A DNA stretch of 64,000 nucleotides from Brachypterus glaber (GCA_958510825.1 OY294050.1:7727340-7791339), one strand, 5' to 3'. Counted from the first letter of the stretch, positions 32,619 through 43,879 are shown. Notes: generated by a model from the sequence alone, not told the origin. A program made the numbers and translations.

Positions 32619-32671
32619 CGCTCTAGCTTAAAGGGTACCATAGTTATTAATTAAAAATCTTATTTTTATTA

Positions 32672-32812
32672 CAATTTTAAAGGGCCGTAGCTCCCTTAGG
32701 GCTCATTTCCGGACCAAACTTTATAGGAACTTTTTTTTTATATTTTTGGATGTAGAATCACATCTTAAATTTTGGCATGCCAGTTATTGATCACCCTGTA
32801 TATAGCATAAAT
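32672..32812 (+). repeat. Dispersed relic with GGGCCGTAGCTCCCTTAGGG
   Basis: Second member of the family noted at 5825 and 33815. It contains CATTTCCGGACCAAACTTTA and ends ACCCTGTATAT. Confidence 0.6.
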
Positions 32813-33095
32813 TATATTTAATATTGGAAAAAATGCTCATAATGTTAAACATATTAAAATCAAAAAAATCCCCCATTTTATTTACATAAGTAGCTATAAT
32901 TTGGACATGGTTCTCATACTGGTTCTCATACCACGAAATATGTACTTATTTTTTATTTTTAATAAAATAAATAATGCAAAACATCCAACCGGAACGAATT
33001 TAAATATTTAGAATTTAATTTAAATTTTAAATTTAATTTTACGACAATTTTATATTAAATTTTCTGCGAAATTTAAAAAAAATACCGAAAACATC

Positions 33096-33379
33096 TAGGG
33101 GCTATACTTAAAATATGTAACGCACTTAGGGGTTCGTGCTTGGCGTCACGGTGCGTTACGAGGGGGAGAAGAAGGTAGGGGGACATTACATAACGTTCTT
33201 TATTATTTTTGCATAAATATAAACGGTTTGTCTTTTTACCCATTTTTTTTTTGGAGGGGATGGGTCTTGACTGCTAGCGTTACGTGTTTAAAGGGGGCAA
33301 GTCTCAGCGTAGCGGAGCGTTACATGGAGGATCAAAATTTGCAAAATTTTTCGTTATGTATTTAAAGTATAACCCCCTA
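33096..33379. mobile_element. MITE with TAGGGG(G)-TATACTT ends
   Basis: 284 bp. The left TAGGGGCTATACTTAAAATA and the reverse complement of the right end (TAGGGGGTTATACTTTAAAT) match with few differences. The inside has several CGTTACG/CGTAACG pieces and G-runs, recalling but not matching the GGGAGCGTTC family. Confidence 0.75.
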
Positions 33380-33814
33380 TTGTTTATTTATTTATGAATT
33401 TATTTATTTGTTTATTAGTTTTTAGTCGTTCTGGGGCCCTATATATGAAGGTATTTTATAATTATTTTATTTTTGTCTTCAGTGTTTCATATTTGTTATC
33501 AGAATACAATTGATATCAGTAATATACTGATATTAATAGAACTAGTAGTTGGGTAAGGTATACATGCTCATTCAGTAGTGAAATTTTTATTGGTGCATTT
33601 TTTATTTTGGATGCTCAGGACATAAAGTTTTCTCTTTAACTTCAATTTTCTTGAGAAAGGTTGACCCTACTAATCATATTTTATTGAGAAAAGTCAAAAA
33701 AATTACAGATAAAAAAGTTTGGGGCAATTGGAGCAATTTTGCACGCCCTTGGTTAAAATTACCAAATAAAAATTACATGAAATGATACTTTATGAATGTT
33801 AAGGCATGTGCAAA

Positions 33815-34005
33815 AATACGTTACTGTGGTTTATAGGGTTCCAGAAATATTAAACAAAAACTACTTTTTCAATGTACCCTTGGGAGGATCGTAGCTCCAT
33901 TAGATTCATTTCCGAACCAACCTTTATAGGAACTTTCTTCATAGTTTTTGATGTAGAATCACCCCTTAAAATTATAAAACTTATTTCTGAATATACCTGT
34001 ATATT
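33815..34005 (+). repeat. Dispersed relic with GGATCGTAGCTCCATTAG
   Basis: Third member of the CCGTAGCTCC family: GGTTCCAGAAATATTAAAC, ACCAACCTTTATAGGAACTT, GATGTAGAATCACCCCTTAA. It ends CCTGTATAT. It lies about 150 bp inside intron 1 from aaNAT exon 1. Confidence 0.6.
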
Positions 34006-34152
34006 TTAAAATTCATTACATGTAAATTATAATTAATATTTTAAAAATTTGCTAAATTAAGCTTTTACTAAAGCCCCAAAAGAAATATAAATAAACACAT
34101 GTTTAATAAACAAATATAAATAAATAAAGTAAATTTATAAATTTTAATTTAC

Positions 34153-34233
34153 CTCATAGTCACTGCTAAAGTTAAACTTCTCAAACTTTTCCAAAAATTT
34201 TTCCGTAAACTTTGAAGGTATGTGTAGAGCCAT
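34153..34233 (-). CDS. Dat: aaNAT (Dat-like) exon 1 with start codon
   Basis: Encodes residues 1-27: MALHIPSKFTEKFLEKFEKF, then NFSSDYE, and a phase 0 donor GAG/GTAAAT. The start AAAATGG has a good context (A at -3, G at +4). Linking is by inference: the phase 0 end joins in frame to exon 2, the summed coding length of the four exons is exactly 777 nt, and a TATA box lies upstream. The basic/aromatic amphipathic leader has no signal peptide, as expected for a cytosolic acetyltransferase. The enzyme acetylates amines such as dopamine and octopamine with acetyl-CoA. In insects this serves cuticle sclerotisation and pigmentation, neurotransmitter inactivation and melatonin synthesis. N-terminal exons of this gene vary between isoforms in other insects, so another first exon could exist. 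The span from the ATG back to the TATA box is a plausible 5' leader. Confidence 0.8.
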
Positions 34234-34354
34234 TTTGCCGGGTTTTCACTTTTAACAAATCACTGAAAATAAATTTGAACACAGAAACACCGCGGTGCAC
34301 CGGGTCTAAGTATACTGTAGTTTTGTATTTGAACCGAAGCGCGCTTCGAGCGAG

Positions 34355-34389
34355 GTCTATACGACTTTTAGCTGTAAATTTCTTATATA
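34355..34389 (-). promoter_or_regulatory. Dat: Core promoter of aaNAT: TATA box and likely start site
   Basis: On the minus strand TATATAAG (34389-34382) is followed 25-32 nt later by GTCGTATAGAC, a reasonable start region near 34359. That gives a leader of about 125 nt before the ATG at 34233. The surrounding 34.3 kb segment is less AT-rich (CGCTCGAAGCGCGC nearby) and free of transposons. A TTTATTTTCAG string at about 34273-34263 could instead be a splice acceptor for an upstream leader exon. Confidence 0.55.
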
Positions 34390-34628
34390 CCTAGGTTTCC
34401 AGTCAACGCAAACGCAGACTAAATAACAGCTTTAAATTATTATTTTGTGTAAAAAAAATCATTATTAATTGGATTGGCTGTGATTCAGACTTTTAAAGAG
34501 ATTCCCTAACACGCCGTTAAGCTCGTGGCAATTTTTAATTAATTCGAATTTATTTAGAATTAGTTCTGTTGATTTGTTTTTTGAAGATTTTAATGTAAAT
34601 TTTTATCCAAAATATCGCAAATTTCTTA

Positions 34629-34800
34629 TACAGAGCGGTCCACCCCTCCCTCTTAACCTTTGAACAAGTTGAGATATCGACTTCAAATTTGGAACCCCTA
34701 AATACTATCTATCTTTTTAAATATGTGATATTTTCAGCTTTAAAAATGTGGTTAGGGGCGCATGGGGGAGATTTTCTTTGAAAAGAAAGGAGGGTCGTGT
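34629..34800 (+). mobile_element. Terminus of the CTTTAACTTTTGAA family
   Basis: ACAGAGCGGTCCACCCCTCC, AACAAGTTGAGATATCGACT, GATATTTTCAGCTTTAAAAA and GGGTCGTGTC match one arm. The opposite arm is missing. Confidence 0.75.
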
Positions 34801-36264
34801 CAAATGTGGCTGAAAATGGGAATTTTTGCCAAAATTTCTTTTGAAAAAGTCGTGGCGCTAAAAATTCTAAATAAATTGGTTACCATTAATAGATTAATGC
34901 ACTAATGCATTGTTGTCATATCCCAATTTTATTTAATAGATTTTATAAAATAATTTGCATATTAAATTCTCATATATCTGGGAATCCTGAAGATGTCTAA
35001 AAATCTTCGCCTGCGACGCTAAATATGATGGTTGAATTTTAAAGGTTTTTTCTGGAGTAATAAAATAATTAGCTTTTCGAACTCTGAGGTGCTTGGAAAA
35101 TACTTGACCTTGAAAATTCTAAAACCTTTCGCATATGGTGCTAACTTGATTACGGATAAAGTGATATCAAAACATTTATTTAATATATTTTTATAAAATA
35201 ATTTTCACATAAAATTCTAAATTTTCTAGTAAATAGGAAACCACAAGATTCCTGCATTTTGAGGTTTCCTCTGGCTATTTTAAATGTTATAAAATACGTT
35301 GCTTTTTAATTTCTAAGGTATCTGGGAAATGCCCAATGCTAGGCGAAAGCTATGCAAAAAATCGTGGTAATTTTTAATTTTATTTTAATAATATAATAAC
35401 CATTTTAACAGTGTATGTAAAATTTAAATAAATAACTTATTGTTATAACCAGTAGTCGGCGAATTTCCAGTACTCGCATAGGCGCCGCGTCGACTCTAGC
35501 GTTGAGGCGAGGTTTTAAATATTTACATTTTTATTTCTTTTTTATCTTGATTTTTTTTTAATGATTTCATTTAAACGAGTAAGGTGGGAAAAAAGTTATC
35601 GACAAATAAAAATTAAAAACTTTGGTATTATTAAAAGATAAAAATCGAATGTCGTTTTTTTCTTTGAAAAACACCGATATATATACGTATGTATAGTTAA
35701 TATGTATAGGTAATATTGTTGTGGGTAACAAATTAGTCGTCAAATGTTTCGATTTATAAAAATTTCCCTCATAATTCGGCAAAATTATTCCGTAAGCCTA
35801 TGTTTCTGCGTTTATTTCCAACGTTGATGAGTCATAACTGATTTTACGCCGAATACCGGTTATAACCAATGGATTTAGTTTACTAACTGGTTTTTATTAA
35901 ATTTAACTTTTTGACCCAAATGCTGATTTTTGTATTTCCAGGACTTGCCAAAAACATATTGGTTTGTAAAATTATAATAATCTAATTCAAACTTATGTAA
36001 TAAATATTCATGAACTCGTTTTATATTACAATTACGTAAATGAACATGTGTTTTTAGAATTATAATGGGTACTGAATTACATATCTATTTACTTCTCACG
36101 AATCAAAAAAAATACATATTTTAAGGATTGTAATCCTATAATTATTGTACAAACAGATAACTTATCAATGATAGGCATAATAATTATTACAGGTGTAGTA
36201 AAAAAAATTTCATAATGGTAACTTACTTTGTTATAGTAAACTAAAATTTATCAAAACATGTTTA

Positions 36265-36467
36265 TCCTAAATCTCGAAAAGAATGAAAATGGCACCGCAG
36301 GCGAAATTTTTTTTATATTTTTTTACTTCTGTTAATTCAATGCAGTAAAACTCAAGTTTTGAAAATTTAAGTAAAAAAAATAAGAAAGCCCTAGCGCCGC
36401 AGGTGAAAAATTTTACAACTGTACTGGTCTATTTAAGTTTGCCCCCCCCCCCTGGATACTGCCTTTA
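36265..36467. mobile_element. Truncated hAT relative lacking the SINE (empty site)
   Basis: Matches 19847-20310 of the 1161 bp hAT element, from CCTAAATCTCGAAAAGAATG to CTAGCGCCGCAGGTGAAAAA. A C-run and CCTGGATACTGCCTTT follow as right end. The left terminus is gone. It lacks the SINE present in the other copy. Two GC(A/G)CCGCAGG(C/T)GA motifs are kept. Confidence 0.85.
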
Positions 36468-36514
36468 TAATATCATTTTCTATTATAATTATTTATTTAT
36501 TATTTATTATTTAT

Positions 36515-36562
36515 TATTGACCGTCATTAAGCATTGTTTATTGACGACGGTCAATAATAAAA
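36515..36562. repeat. Small hairpin TTATTGACCGTC / GACGGTCAATAA
   Basis: 12 bp perfect arms around a loop of about 20 nt, next to an ATTT-rich stretch (36480-36515). Confidence 0.7.
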
Positions 36563-36689
36563 AAATTAAGTCAACTACTAATTATTTTTAAAACTGACAG
36601 CTATGTCAAAATAATTTTTAAACTATATTTTAACTGATATTTGGAGTTTATACCTTTAGGTAGTAGAAACAATATTATATGCACGACGT

Positions 36690-36755
36690 ATGCGAACTGT
36701 ATTAAGTGTTCTCGACTGATTTATTGCCTCGACTCCGTCTCAGCGAAAATAAACC
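36690..36755. repeat. One arm plus apex of the GAGACG(A/G)AGTCGAGGC hairpin family
   Basis: AAGTGTTCTCGACTGATTTA and TTGCCTCGACTCCGTCTCAG match the reverse complement of 32525-32618. The second arm is lost. Confidence 0.65.
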
Positions 36756-37119
36756 TATTTTGTATAATTGTGATATTTTGCTTTGTTTGGGAGTTATACA
36801 GCGAGGATCACAGATCACTGATAAACTGCCAAAAAAATCTGATTAATCTACTAGAAGCCCCATTTTTCCATATAAAGTTATGCTGTTTTTTACCCACCAG
36901 ATCTAGGGTGTGCTCTATAATAGAGTACAGATGTTATAAATAATGCCCAAAGATAGTTTGCTTTATTGGTTTAAAAGGTCCTGTACCATTTTAAAAAAAT
37001 ATGGGACAGCTGTTGTTACAATAAAAGTCCAAAGATATTTCAATTTATTACAGAACAAACTTTTGAAAGGTGCTGTATCGTCTAAAGAATAACAAACAAT
37101 GGAAGATCTTAATAATTAA

Positions 37120-37510
37120 TAAGATAAATCAAAGTTGAATGGGATCAAGCTTGTGTCGACCTCCACGTGAGTTAATTGTTTGCAATGAGCAAATAGAAGT
37201 CGAGGGAAGAGAGGATCAATCAAATCACGAGTTCCAATAACACACTATAAAGACATGTAATTGCTATACTTCAGCAATACGAATCTCTTCGGTGGTTTTA
37301 ACCCAACAAGCAATTGTCAGGCGGCCGCTGTTTGTGAAACGATCATTAAGCTTTTGGACCCTCGTCGGCCGGACGTCCTCGGACGTAAACTGCCGATCGG
37401 AAGGAAAAGTAACGACAAACGATCATCTCAATAATCTCGAGCAAAAAAGTCATGACAAAAATTACTCAGACGTTGACTGCTGACTGAGACTATTGACAGA
37501 TATCGTCATC
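37120..37510. promoter_or_regulatory. Repeat-free, CpG-rich island upstream of aaNAT
   Basis: About 390 bp with GC and CpG content clearly above the surroundings (GGCGGCCGC at about 37320; CGTCGGCCGGACGTCCTCGG at about 37363). It has no match to any repeat family in the window. A palindromic E-box CACGTG sits at 37164-37169 and a second at 37609-37614. It lies 2.9 kb upstream of aaNAT exon 1. A 63-codon plus-strand frame (37292-37483) has no recognisable domain. It could be an enhancer or an alternative promoter or leader exon. Confidence 0.4.
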
Positions 37511-38587
37511 AATTGTATCCTACCACGGAAAAATTTTAATATACATAAGTCCCATAGGTAGTTTAATTTTGTTCAGTCGCTATGATATTTGGAACAGTTG
37601 TCCTTTAACACGTGACCAGGGCCGGGGGGGAAGTGGCCCATGGTGTAAGCACAAGGGAAGGCAAAAATAAAGGATAACTAAAAATACTGTAACAAAGAAA
37701 AATGTAAGTTAGTTTAAACGCGAATAAAGGGATACTTTAAACATGTTTTTTTGTTAATTAATAAATCGTTTGTCAAGTATGTGTTTTTAAAACATGAGAA
37801 AAATATTTTGAATAAAAAATATATATTAAAAAAAAAAGTATTTATTAAAAAGCATGAAATAACATAAACTTTAGTTTAGTCCTACATAAAGGCTTCAGTA
37901 CAAAAAAATATATTTTACAATATTTGAATGTGTTTTTCTTAAAACCTATTAGGAATTGAGCTTTGCTATTTTTAGAATCAACATGGAATGTGCCATAAAT
38001 TAAAAATTAAAACAGAATTTGCGTCACTGCAGAAGAATATTGAACTTTATTTACCAAGACCAGTTTTTAGCATTTTACTGTCAATAGTTCTTTAATCTCA
38101 AGACCACCCTCTACCATGGTCAGTGGTCAGACTTTAGCTACACTCTTATCTTATTTGCGCTTTAGGACATTATAAGATTTGTATTGAACCTACTAACTAA
38201 TTTAGTATCTACCTATTAAAAAAAACAAATACATTAGTCGCATTTTTTATATTTAATTATTTTTTTTTTAACTTTTAACTGTAATCAAATTTTCAAAGTA
38301 ATTATCCCATTCTGCTGTAATACAACTAAGAAAATAATAACAATAAAAGTAGATTGTCTAGGACGAAAAATAAAAAATCTTAGAAAGGACTGAGTTATGC
38401 GATCTACTTTACAAATTTACAAGCCGGATAACCATTTTATTAACTTATTATCATTCTCCTCGCTGATTCAAAGCAGAGGTGTATTATAAGTTTACTTTGG
38501 ACCCCGAAAAAAGATTTTTTTTTCCAAAATGAAACAAAATTCTACCAAAATTATATACAATTCAAAAAACTTTTAAAAATTTCCGTT

Positions 38588-38660
38588 CGTCTGTAAGTTT
38601 GTCCGTCTGTCCCTCAGCCCGTCCTTCTGTCCGACCGCCTGTCAGTCCGTCTTTCCGTCC
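38588..38660. repeat. (GTCC/GTCT)n-rich stretch
   Basis: About 70 bp of degenerate GTCTGT, GTCCGT and GTCAGTCC units. Followed at a distance by AT-rich open frames 38663-39044, which are low complexity (Lys/Asn/Phe) and not credible genes. Confidence 0.8.
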
Positions 38661-39487
38661 ATATGTCACGTTTTCTTTTCAATACGAAAGGAAAAGGAAA
38701 CTTTAACGCTATCGACTTTTTTTCACCAAAAATCAATCTTGATAAGACCAGGAAGCAGATTGAAACTGAAAAGAATCACCCCAAACCCAAGAAACATGTA
38801 CAAAAATCAAAAATAGTGGGAAAAAAAATCTTTGATCAACTTAATTTTTTCAGGAAAAAATAATTTAATTTTTATTACAAAGATCAATTTGAAAAAAAAA
38901 TCCCTCCGAAATCAAAAAAGTTATAAGGGTATAAAAATCGAAAAAATTGAAAGAAACGCGCTATCAATGTTATTTTTTCAGGAAAAATTACCTTCAATTA
39001 AACCAAATTTGGAAAAAATCCATTTGAAAACAAAAAAAATATAGGGAGCGCGACTAACAAAATAGAAAAATCTAATTTAAGCTGCTTGCAAATGGGAGCA
39101 GTATACTATTAAATGCGAGGCATTATATAATTGGACAGCTTTTTTTTATCCATTTACTTACTTGAAAATTACCTTCTAAATGTATTATTTTTCAATTAAT
39201 TTATTTTTAATTAGTTATTTTATAATTTTGCACCAATTTTTTTTTATAATATATGTTGTCTAAAGGCCAAATTGTTTTTTTTTCGATATTGATTATTAAT
39301 TCAGACACAATATATTAATTTAAATTATTTTTTCTTGTAGATACTCTCTCTTCGCCTTATTATATTATTCACAGCGCCTGCGCTAGAATAATATTATACG
39401 GTAGTTTCGAATTTTTAAAAAAATTTTCAATGATCGTCCTAGACAAAAAAATCTTGGATATAAATTTGTTTCATGAAAAAATTTTTT

Positions 39488-39556
39488 GAAATGTCCGTCT
39501 GTCTGTCCGTCCATCTGTCCGTCCGTTCATCTGTCCTATGTCACGATTTTTGTGAA
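39488..39556. repeat. (GTCT/GTCC)n stretch with GAACACGATAACTC
   Basis: GTCCGTCTGTCTGTCCGTCC and following units, then TTTTGTGAACACGATAACTC. The same module occurs at 15672-15725 and, inverted and diverged, at 43900-43965. Confidence 0.8.
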
Positions 39557-39692
39557 CACGATAACTCAATAACGAATATAAATTACTGCGGAATGACTAG
39601 CCATAAGTAATAAATTACTGAAATTCAGTAATAATTACTAAAAAAAAATTCCGTGAGGTACTTTTTTAACATGTTTGCATATAGGTACAAAC

Positions 39693-39942
39693 CAACGAAC
39701 TAATAACTTTTCTCTCTAGAATAGGCATTTCATTTGTAAAAACTGATAAAAACGTAGCCAACATATACATTTTTCTGTCTTACTTGCATAGCTTTGTTCT
39801 AACAGAGACAACAATAACAGTTACTGGTAACTGTTATTGTTCAGGCCTAAATATACTATTAGTTTACAAACAAACCGAGAGGTTGCCGATACTTTATATT
39901 AACGGTATGCGTATTCTAGAGAGAAGAGTTATTAGTTCGTTG
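39693..39942 (-). mobile_element. hAT-type MITE (CAACGAAC family), intact copy
   Basis: 250 bp with ends CAACGAACTAATAACTTTTC and GAAGAGTTATTAGTTCGTTG. Perfect 8 bp target duplication GTACAAAC at 39685-39692 and 39943-39950. The internal palindrome is AACAATAACAGTTACTGGTA and its mirror. The duplications place it in the hAT superfamily. Confidence 0.95.
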
Positions 39943-40292
39943 GTACAAACCTTTGAGCCATTTTATTATAATGAATTTAGTTACCTAATTTTTTTTTGTT
40001 ATTTCCCTGTGTGTAGCAATCACGATAGCTAGATCTATCTGCTTGATGATAATATGAAGGTGATGATGATGCGCTTTTAGTGCATGAAGATAATGACAAG
40101 TAGTAACCAGCTGAACAGTTGCAAGCACCTTGTCAAAACATCGGCACTAGGCACTAATTTGAAACGTTGAAAAGTTTTGTGATGACGTGAATATGCAACC
40201 ATTAATACACCTGCATAATTTTAAGTTTTGAAAGTCTGTATCTCCAAAACGTTCTATCCTAGCAAAAAACTGTATATAGCATATGTATTTTT

Positions 40293-40500
40293 AACCGACT
40301 TCCAAAAAGGAGGAGGTTATAAATTCGACGTGTGATTTTGTTTTTTTATGTTTGTTCCCGCATAACTTTGGAACGAATGAATTTGATGAAACTTCTTGCA
40401 ACTTAAAGAGGGCATTCATGAGGTGGTCCTGTTTCAATTTGAAGCTCGGATAATGCCGGGTAAGCCGGATAGTTAAGATAAATCTAATCATTTTAACGCA
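40293..40500 (+). repeat. Relic with ACCGACTTCCAAAAAGGAGG
   Basis: ACCGACTTCCAAAAAGGAGG-AGGTTATAAATTC, then CCCGCATAACTTTGGAACG, is a phrase I recall as recurrent in repeats of several insect genomes. Only this single piece is in the window, so class and limits are unknown. Confidence 0.4.
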
Positions 40501-41382
40501 ATTTCACTTAAAAACTGTTTAGTTTGGTTCTACTACCAACCAAATTTTTAGAGAAATATCGGATAACTTGATTAAGGGATCACTGAAATATTACGGAAAA
40601 TCTTTTAAATGCCGCTAAACTTGATTCTCTGGACCTGTAATATTAAAATATAAAAAAAAAATGATAAATTTTGTGATTTCACCATAATGCGTTATTTGAT
40701 TATTACTAAATGCTTAAAGTTTAACAAAGATTTTCTTTAGTATTTCATTTAAAATAAGTTTGGCTGGACTCTTGGGCGCTGAAATAAAATATTAATTTTA
40801 TTTTTTAGAAATTTATCTTTAAGATAATGAAGTCAGCAGCTTGCCGAGATGGAAGGACAACTATAATTTAGCTTAGATGACGTTAAAATTTACAAGTTCT
40901 GTGTCTCTAAGAAGTAAAAATAAAGTAAAAATTACTTAAGTCGGTGCCAATTTCACAGCAATCAATAATAAGATATTAAAAAAATAATTGTTAGTAATTA
41001 ATTTAGGGAATGGTGAAATTGGCACCTTCGGTTCATTTTTATTGCGAAAAGTTTTTATTTTTAATGCTCACAGTCTGACACTGAAATTAGCCGACTTTGT
41101 ACTTTTACCAGCCTATTGTAAATAGATAAAAGTACGATTCCACTGATAACATTAAAATTGCAAGGGTAAGAGCAAACATAAAAGTCAACCTTGGTTTAAA
41201 AAAGTATATTACAAATCTTAACAATCGTTTTTAAACAAACTAATAATACTTGGGGATTTATTGTTGTAGGCCACTTTGTAATTAGGTGTCATACATGTAT
41301 AGTATACATTGTATACCGGTACCATTACCTGACATACTATTTGTGTGGCCTTAAAGTACAGGAAATAAAATTAACGTTAGGT

Positions 41383-41640
41383 AGCATTGAACCTTTATCA
41401 ATGACGCCCGCAGGTTTCTTATGGAAAGGTATTTTTTATTTTTATATTTCCCTAAAATAACCAAATCTAGAATTTTACCTTTATCAGTGACGTCCGCAGG
41501 ATTCTTATGAAAAGATTTCTTTTTTTTAAATTTTATTATTTCTCTAAAATACCCAAATCTAGCATTGAACCTTTATCAATGACGCCCGCAGGTTTCTTAC
41601 GAAAAGATATATTTTTTTTCCCAAAAAATGTCCTTATTTT
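41383..41640. repeat. Tandem repeat, 3 units of about 88-92 bp
   Basis: Units begin near 41383, 41467 and 41559, each with CTTTATCA(A/G)TGACG(C/T)CCGCAGG. TTTCTTA, an AT-rich stretch and AAAATA(A/C)CCAAATCTAG follow. Confidence 0.85.
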
Positions 41641-41770
41641 TAAATGCTTCCTCTCTTGGATTTTTATTATTACATTACAATACAATACAATATAAGTGAG
41701 GTTGTGAGGCATGGTACTGCCTTTCAAATCACTGCGATCAATGAGATCTATTGTGAATCCCCTTTGCAAT

Positions 41771-42210
41771 TTAGTCCACATCAAACTTTAGGCTTTCAAA
41801 GAAGCCTAAGAGTTTTTTGGGGGCTACTTGGGATATATCTGCAGGTCTTGGGTATACCTGTTCTAGATCTTGTAGCCTTTTGCGAGCAATGGCTTCGCAG
41901 AAGCACATAATGTGTTCGGCCGTTTCTGGTGCTTCTGAGCATAGTCGGCAAATGTCGATTTCAGATTTTCCCATTTTTTTAAGATGATATCTTAACGGGC
42001 AGTGTCCGGTTAACAGCCCTGTATAGGTCTTTAGGTCCACCTTGCTGAAATCGAGTAACTTTCTTGTTCGTTCAGGTTCAAATTTTATGAATATTTTGGC
42101 CTGTCTTTAAGTTTTGGTCTTTCCAATATCGAGCTTTGATTTTGGTTTACCATCCCTTAATTGCCTCTACCTGATGGCTTTTGTTAAAGCCACAGAAAGG
42201 TTCAGGGCCA
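41771..42210 (-). pseudogene. LINE C-terminal remnant (after RNase H; zinc-finger tail)
   Basis: Minus strand: VGPEPFCG-like GPEPFCGFNKSHQVEAIKGW, a stop and frameshift, KIFIKFEPERTRKLLDFSKV, then LTGHCPLRYHLKKMG. A Cys/His module CRLC-x9-HIMCFC follows and the frame ends SLKFDVD. This order (end of RNase H domain, GH-LP-HL motif, CCHC-like tail) is the C-terminus of R1/I/Jockey-type ORF2. Only the last 140 or so codons remain, so it cannot be active. It belongs to a different lineage from the LINEs at 13.3 and 45.9 kb. Confidence 0.8.
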
Positions 42211-42259
42211 ATAAATTTACATTGATTAATTTTATTATTTTTTGGCCAAAAAAATTCTT

Positions 42260-42530
42260 CTGGTTCGGGCAATAGCGACTTCAATACAGAATAATTTTCC
42301 GTTTTTTTTTCAGTCGATCCAAACGCCCGGAATCATGTCGACCACCGTTTTTTGATGCTTTTTCCAAAAAAAAAATAATAATGGCCAAAAAATGACACTT
42401 ATATTTTTTGAATATAAAAAAACAACAAAATTTCACAATGATATCTTTTTTCTTTCTATATAAAAAAAATGTTAAAAAAAAAATATTTTTAAAATTTGAG
42501 GTAGAAAGACCCCTTTATGATTGGGTTACA
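42260..42530. mobile_element. Half of the GTCGATCC foldback family
   Basis: TTTCAGTCGATCCAAACG, TCATG-CGACCACC, TGGCCAAAAAATGACAC, GATATC-TTTTTTCTTTCTA and GTAGAAAGACCCCTT match the right half of 44941-45546. The left arm is replaced by CTTCTGGTTCGGGCAATAGC. Confidence 0.7.
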
Positions 42531-43319
42531 CCTTTTAAATTACCCATATTTTATATTATTTTAATTGTTGAATCAAATCAAAATTAAATCAAAATTTTTT
42601 ATATTTATTTAAAAAAATGATTAATAATCCGTTTTAACTTTAATCCAAGGAATTTTAAATTGCAATAGGTATAATACGAGTATATTATTAGCGCATGCGA
42701 CACGTGCAATTTTTTTTATTTTTAATATGTTTGCAAAAAGAAAGTAATATAACAGGTGAGGTTCAGGAATGATCGTTCAGGATACCCAACCTTAGAGTTA
42801 TAAATTATAATAAAATGATATTTACTTTTGAGAACTCTAACACTTCTTAATAACACCGGCCCACAAAAAAAAGTTCAAATACTATCCGAAATATATTTTT
42901 CTTACGTGTTTTTGAGCGATGAAAACGAATTTGATAATAAAAAAGCTGGCTAAGCCTCAAAAGACCTCGCTCCCTTCTTGTGGAAATGTGGTTTCAACAA
43001 AGCCTTAGCTTACACCTAAATACAACATTAGAGTATAACGTTAGTATTCAATGTTGTATAAATCATTGTGACAACATTACTTTAAACAATAATTCCACGT
43101 TGCGAAAACGTTAATACAACGTTACTTTTCTACTAGGGTTAGGTGCTAGAGAACTTTGAAGACCTGGAGCTAGCTCGTCCATTTGCTTGCCTGTTCTTTT
43201 TTTGCAGTTTTTTGGTCAGCCAACTTCTTCACAGTCAATTTTTTATTCAGCGTCCAAAAATACGTAAAAAATACACTTCCCAGTAAAAGATTAATCCCAC
43301 CTCCGCCCGTAAAATGGAT

Positions 43320-43790
43320 TTTTTATTATCAGATTCACTTTCAGCAACCATAAAAACCTTAATATACCAATTTTCACGAAAACTACCCTCGCCCCTTTAG
43401 GGGTAAAATTAGATTTTTTTTATAATCAGATTCACTTTCAACAACCTCAAAAACCCCAATATAACAATTTTTACGAAAACTACCCCTCACTCGTCAGGGG
43501 GTGGACTTGGAAAAATTTTATTATCAGATTCACTTTCAGCAAACTCAAAAACCCCAATACACCAGTTTTCACGAAAACTACCCCCACCCCTCAGTATTAT
43601 CAGATTCATATTCGTCGACCACAAAAACCCCTATATACCAATTTTGAAGAAAATATTAATAATATTGAAAAATGTTTACCCCCTCACCCCCTCGGGAGTG
43701 GAATTAGAAAAGTTTTTTTATCAGATTCAATTTCAGCAACCTCAAAAACCCATATATAGCAATTTTCAAATTTTTCTAAAAAAATGTATT
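43320..43790. repeat. Degenerate satellite, about 97 bp period, five units
   Basis: Units around AATATACCAATTTTCACGAA (43361, 43458, 43556, 43631, 43751) share ACTACCC, then ATTATCAGATTCACTTTCAG and CAACCTCAAAAACCCC. Inverted relatives occur at 31.36-31.48 kb and 445-780. Confidence 0.8.
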
Positions 43791-43879
43791 TTTCCCCATT
43801 TGGACTTGCCGCACCCAATGTTTACCAAAAAAAATCCCGAGCAAGAACTTTTGGTAACATACCTCAATGCCAAATTTCA

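Larger units (their letters stand above)
11467..34152 (-). other. Dat: aaNAT intron 1 (22.7 kb, phase 0)
   Basis: Donor GTAAAT at 34152-34147, acceptor GCAG at 11467. All elements listed between 11.9 and 34.0 kb lie inside it. Stretches with nothing I can name are 11470-11910, 12800-13260, 17101-18140, 19230-19790, 21660-22050, 22200-22950, 23565-24215, 24625-25250, 26202-27045, 28365-29215, 29970-30190 and 31830-32520. Confidence 0.9.

Noticed and set aside
37292..37483. 63-codon frame in the CpG-rich island
   Set aside because: No ATG context or homology recognised; the island is better treated as possible regulatory DNA.
38663..39044. Two overlapping Lys/Asn-rich frames
   Set aside because: Composition-driven; adjacent to a GTCC microsatellite, no family resemblance.
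43320..43790. CRISPR-like regular repeats
   Set aside because: Units are degenerate, about 97 bp, without conserved spacers; this is a eukaryotic satellite.
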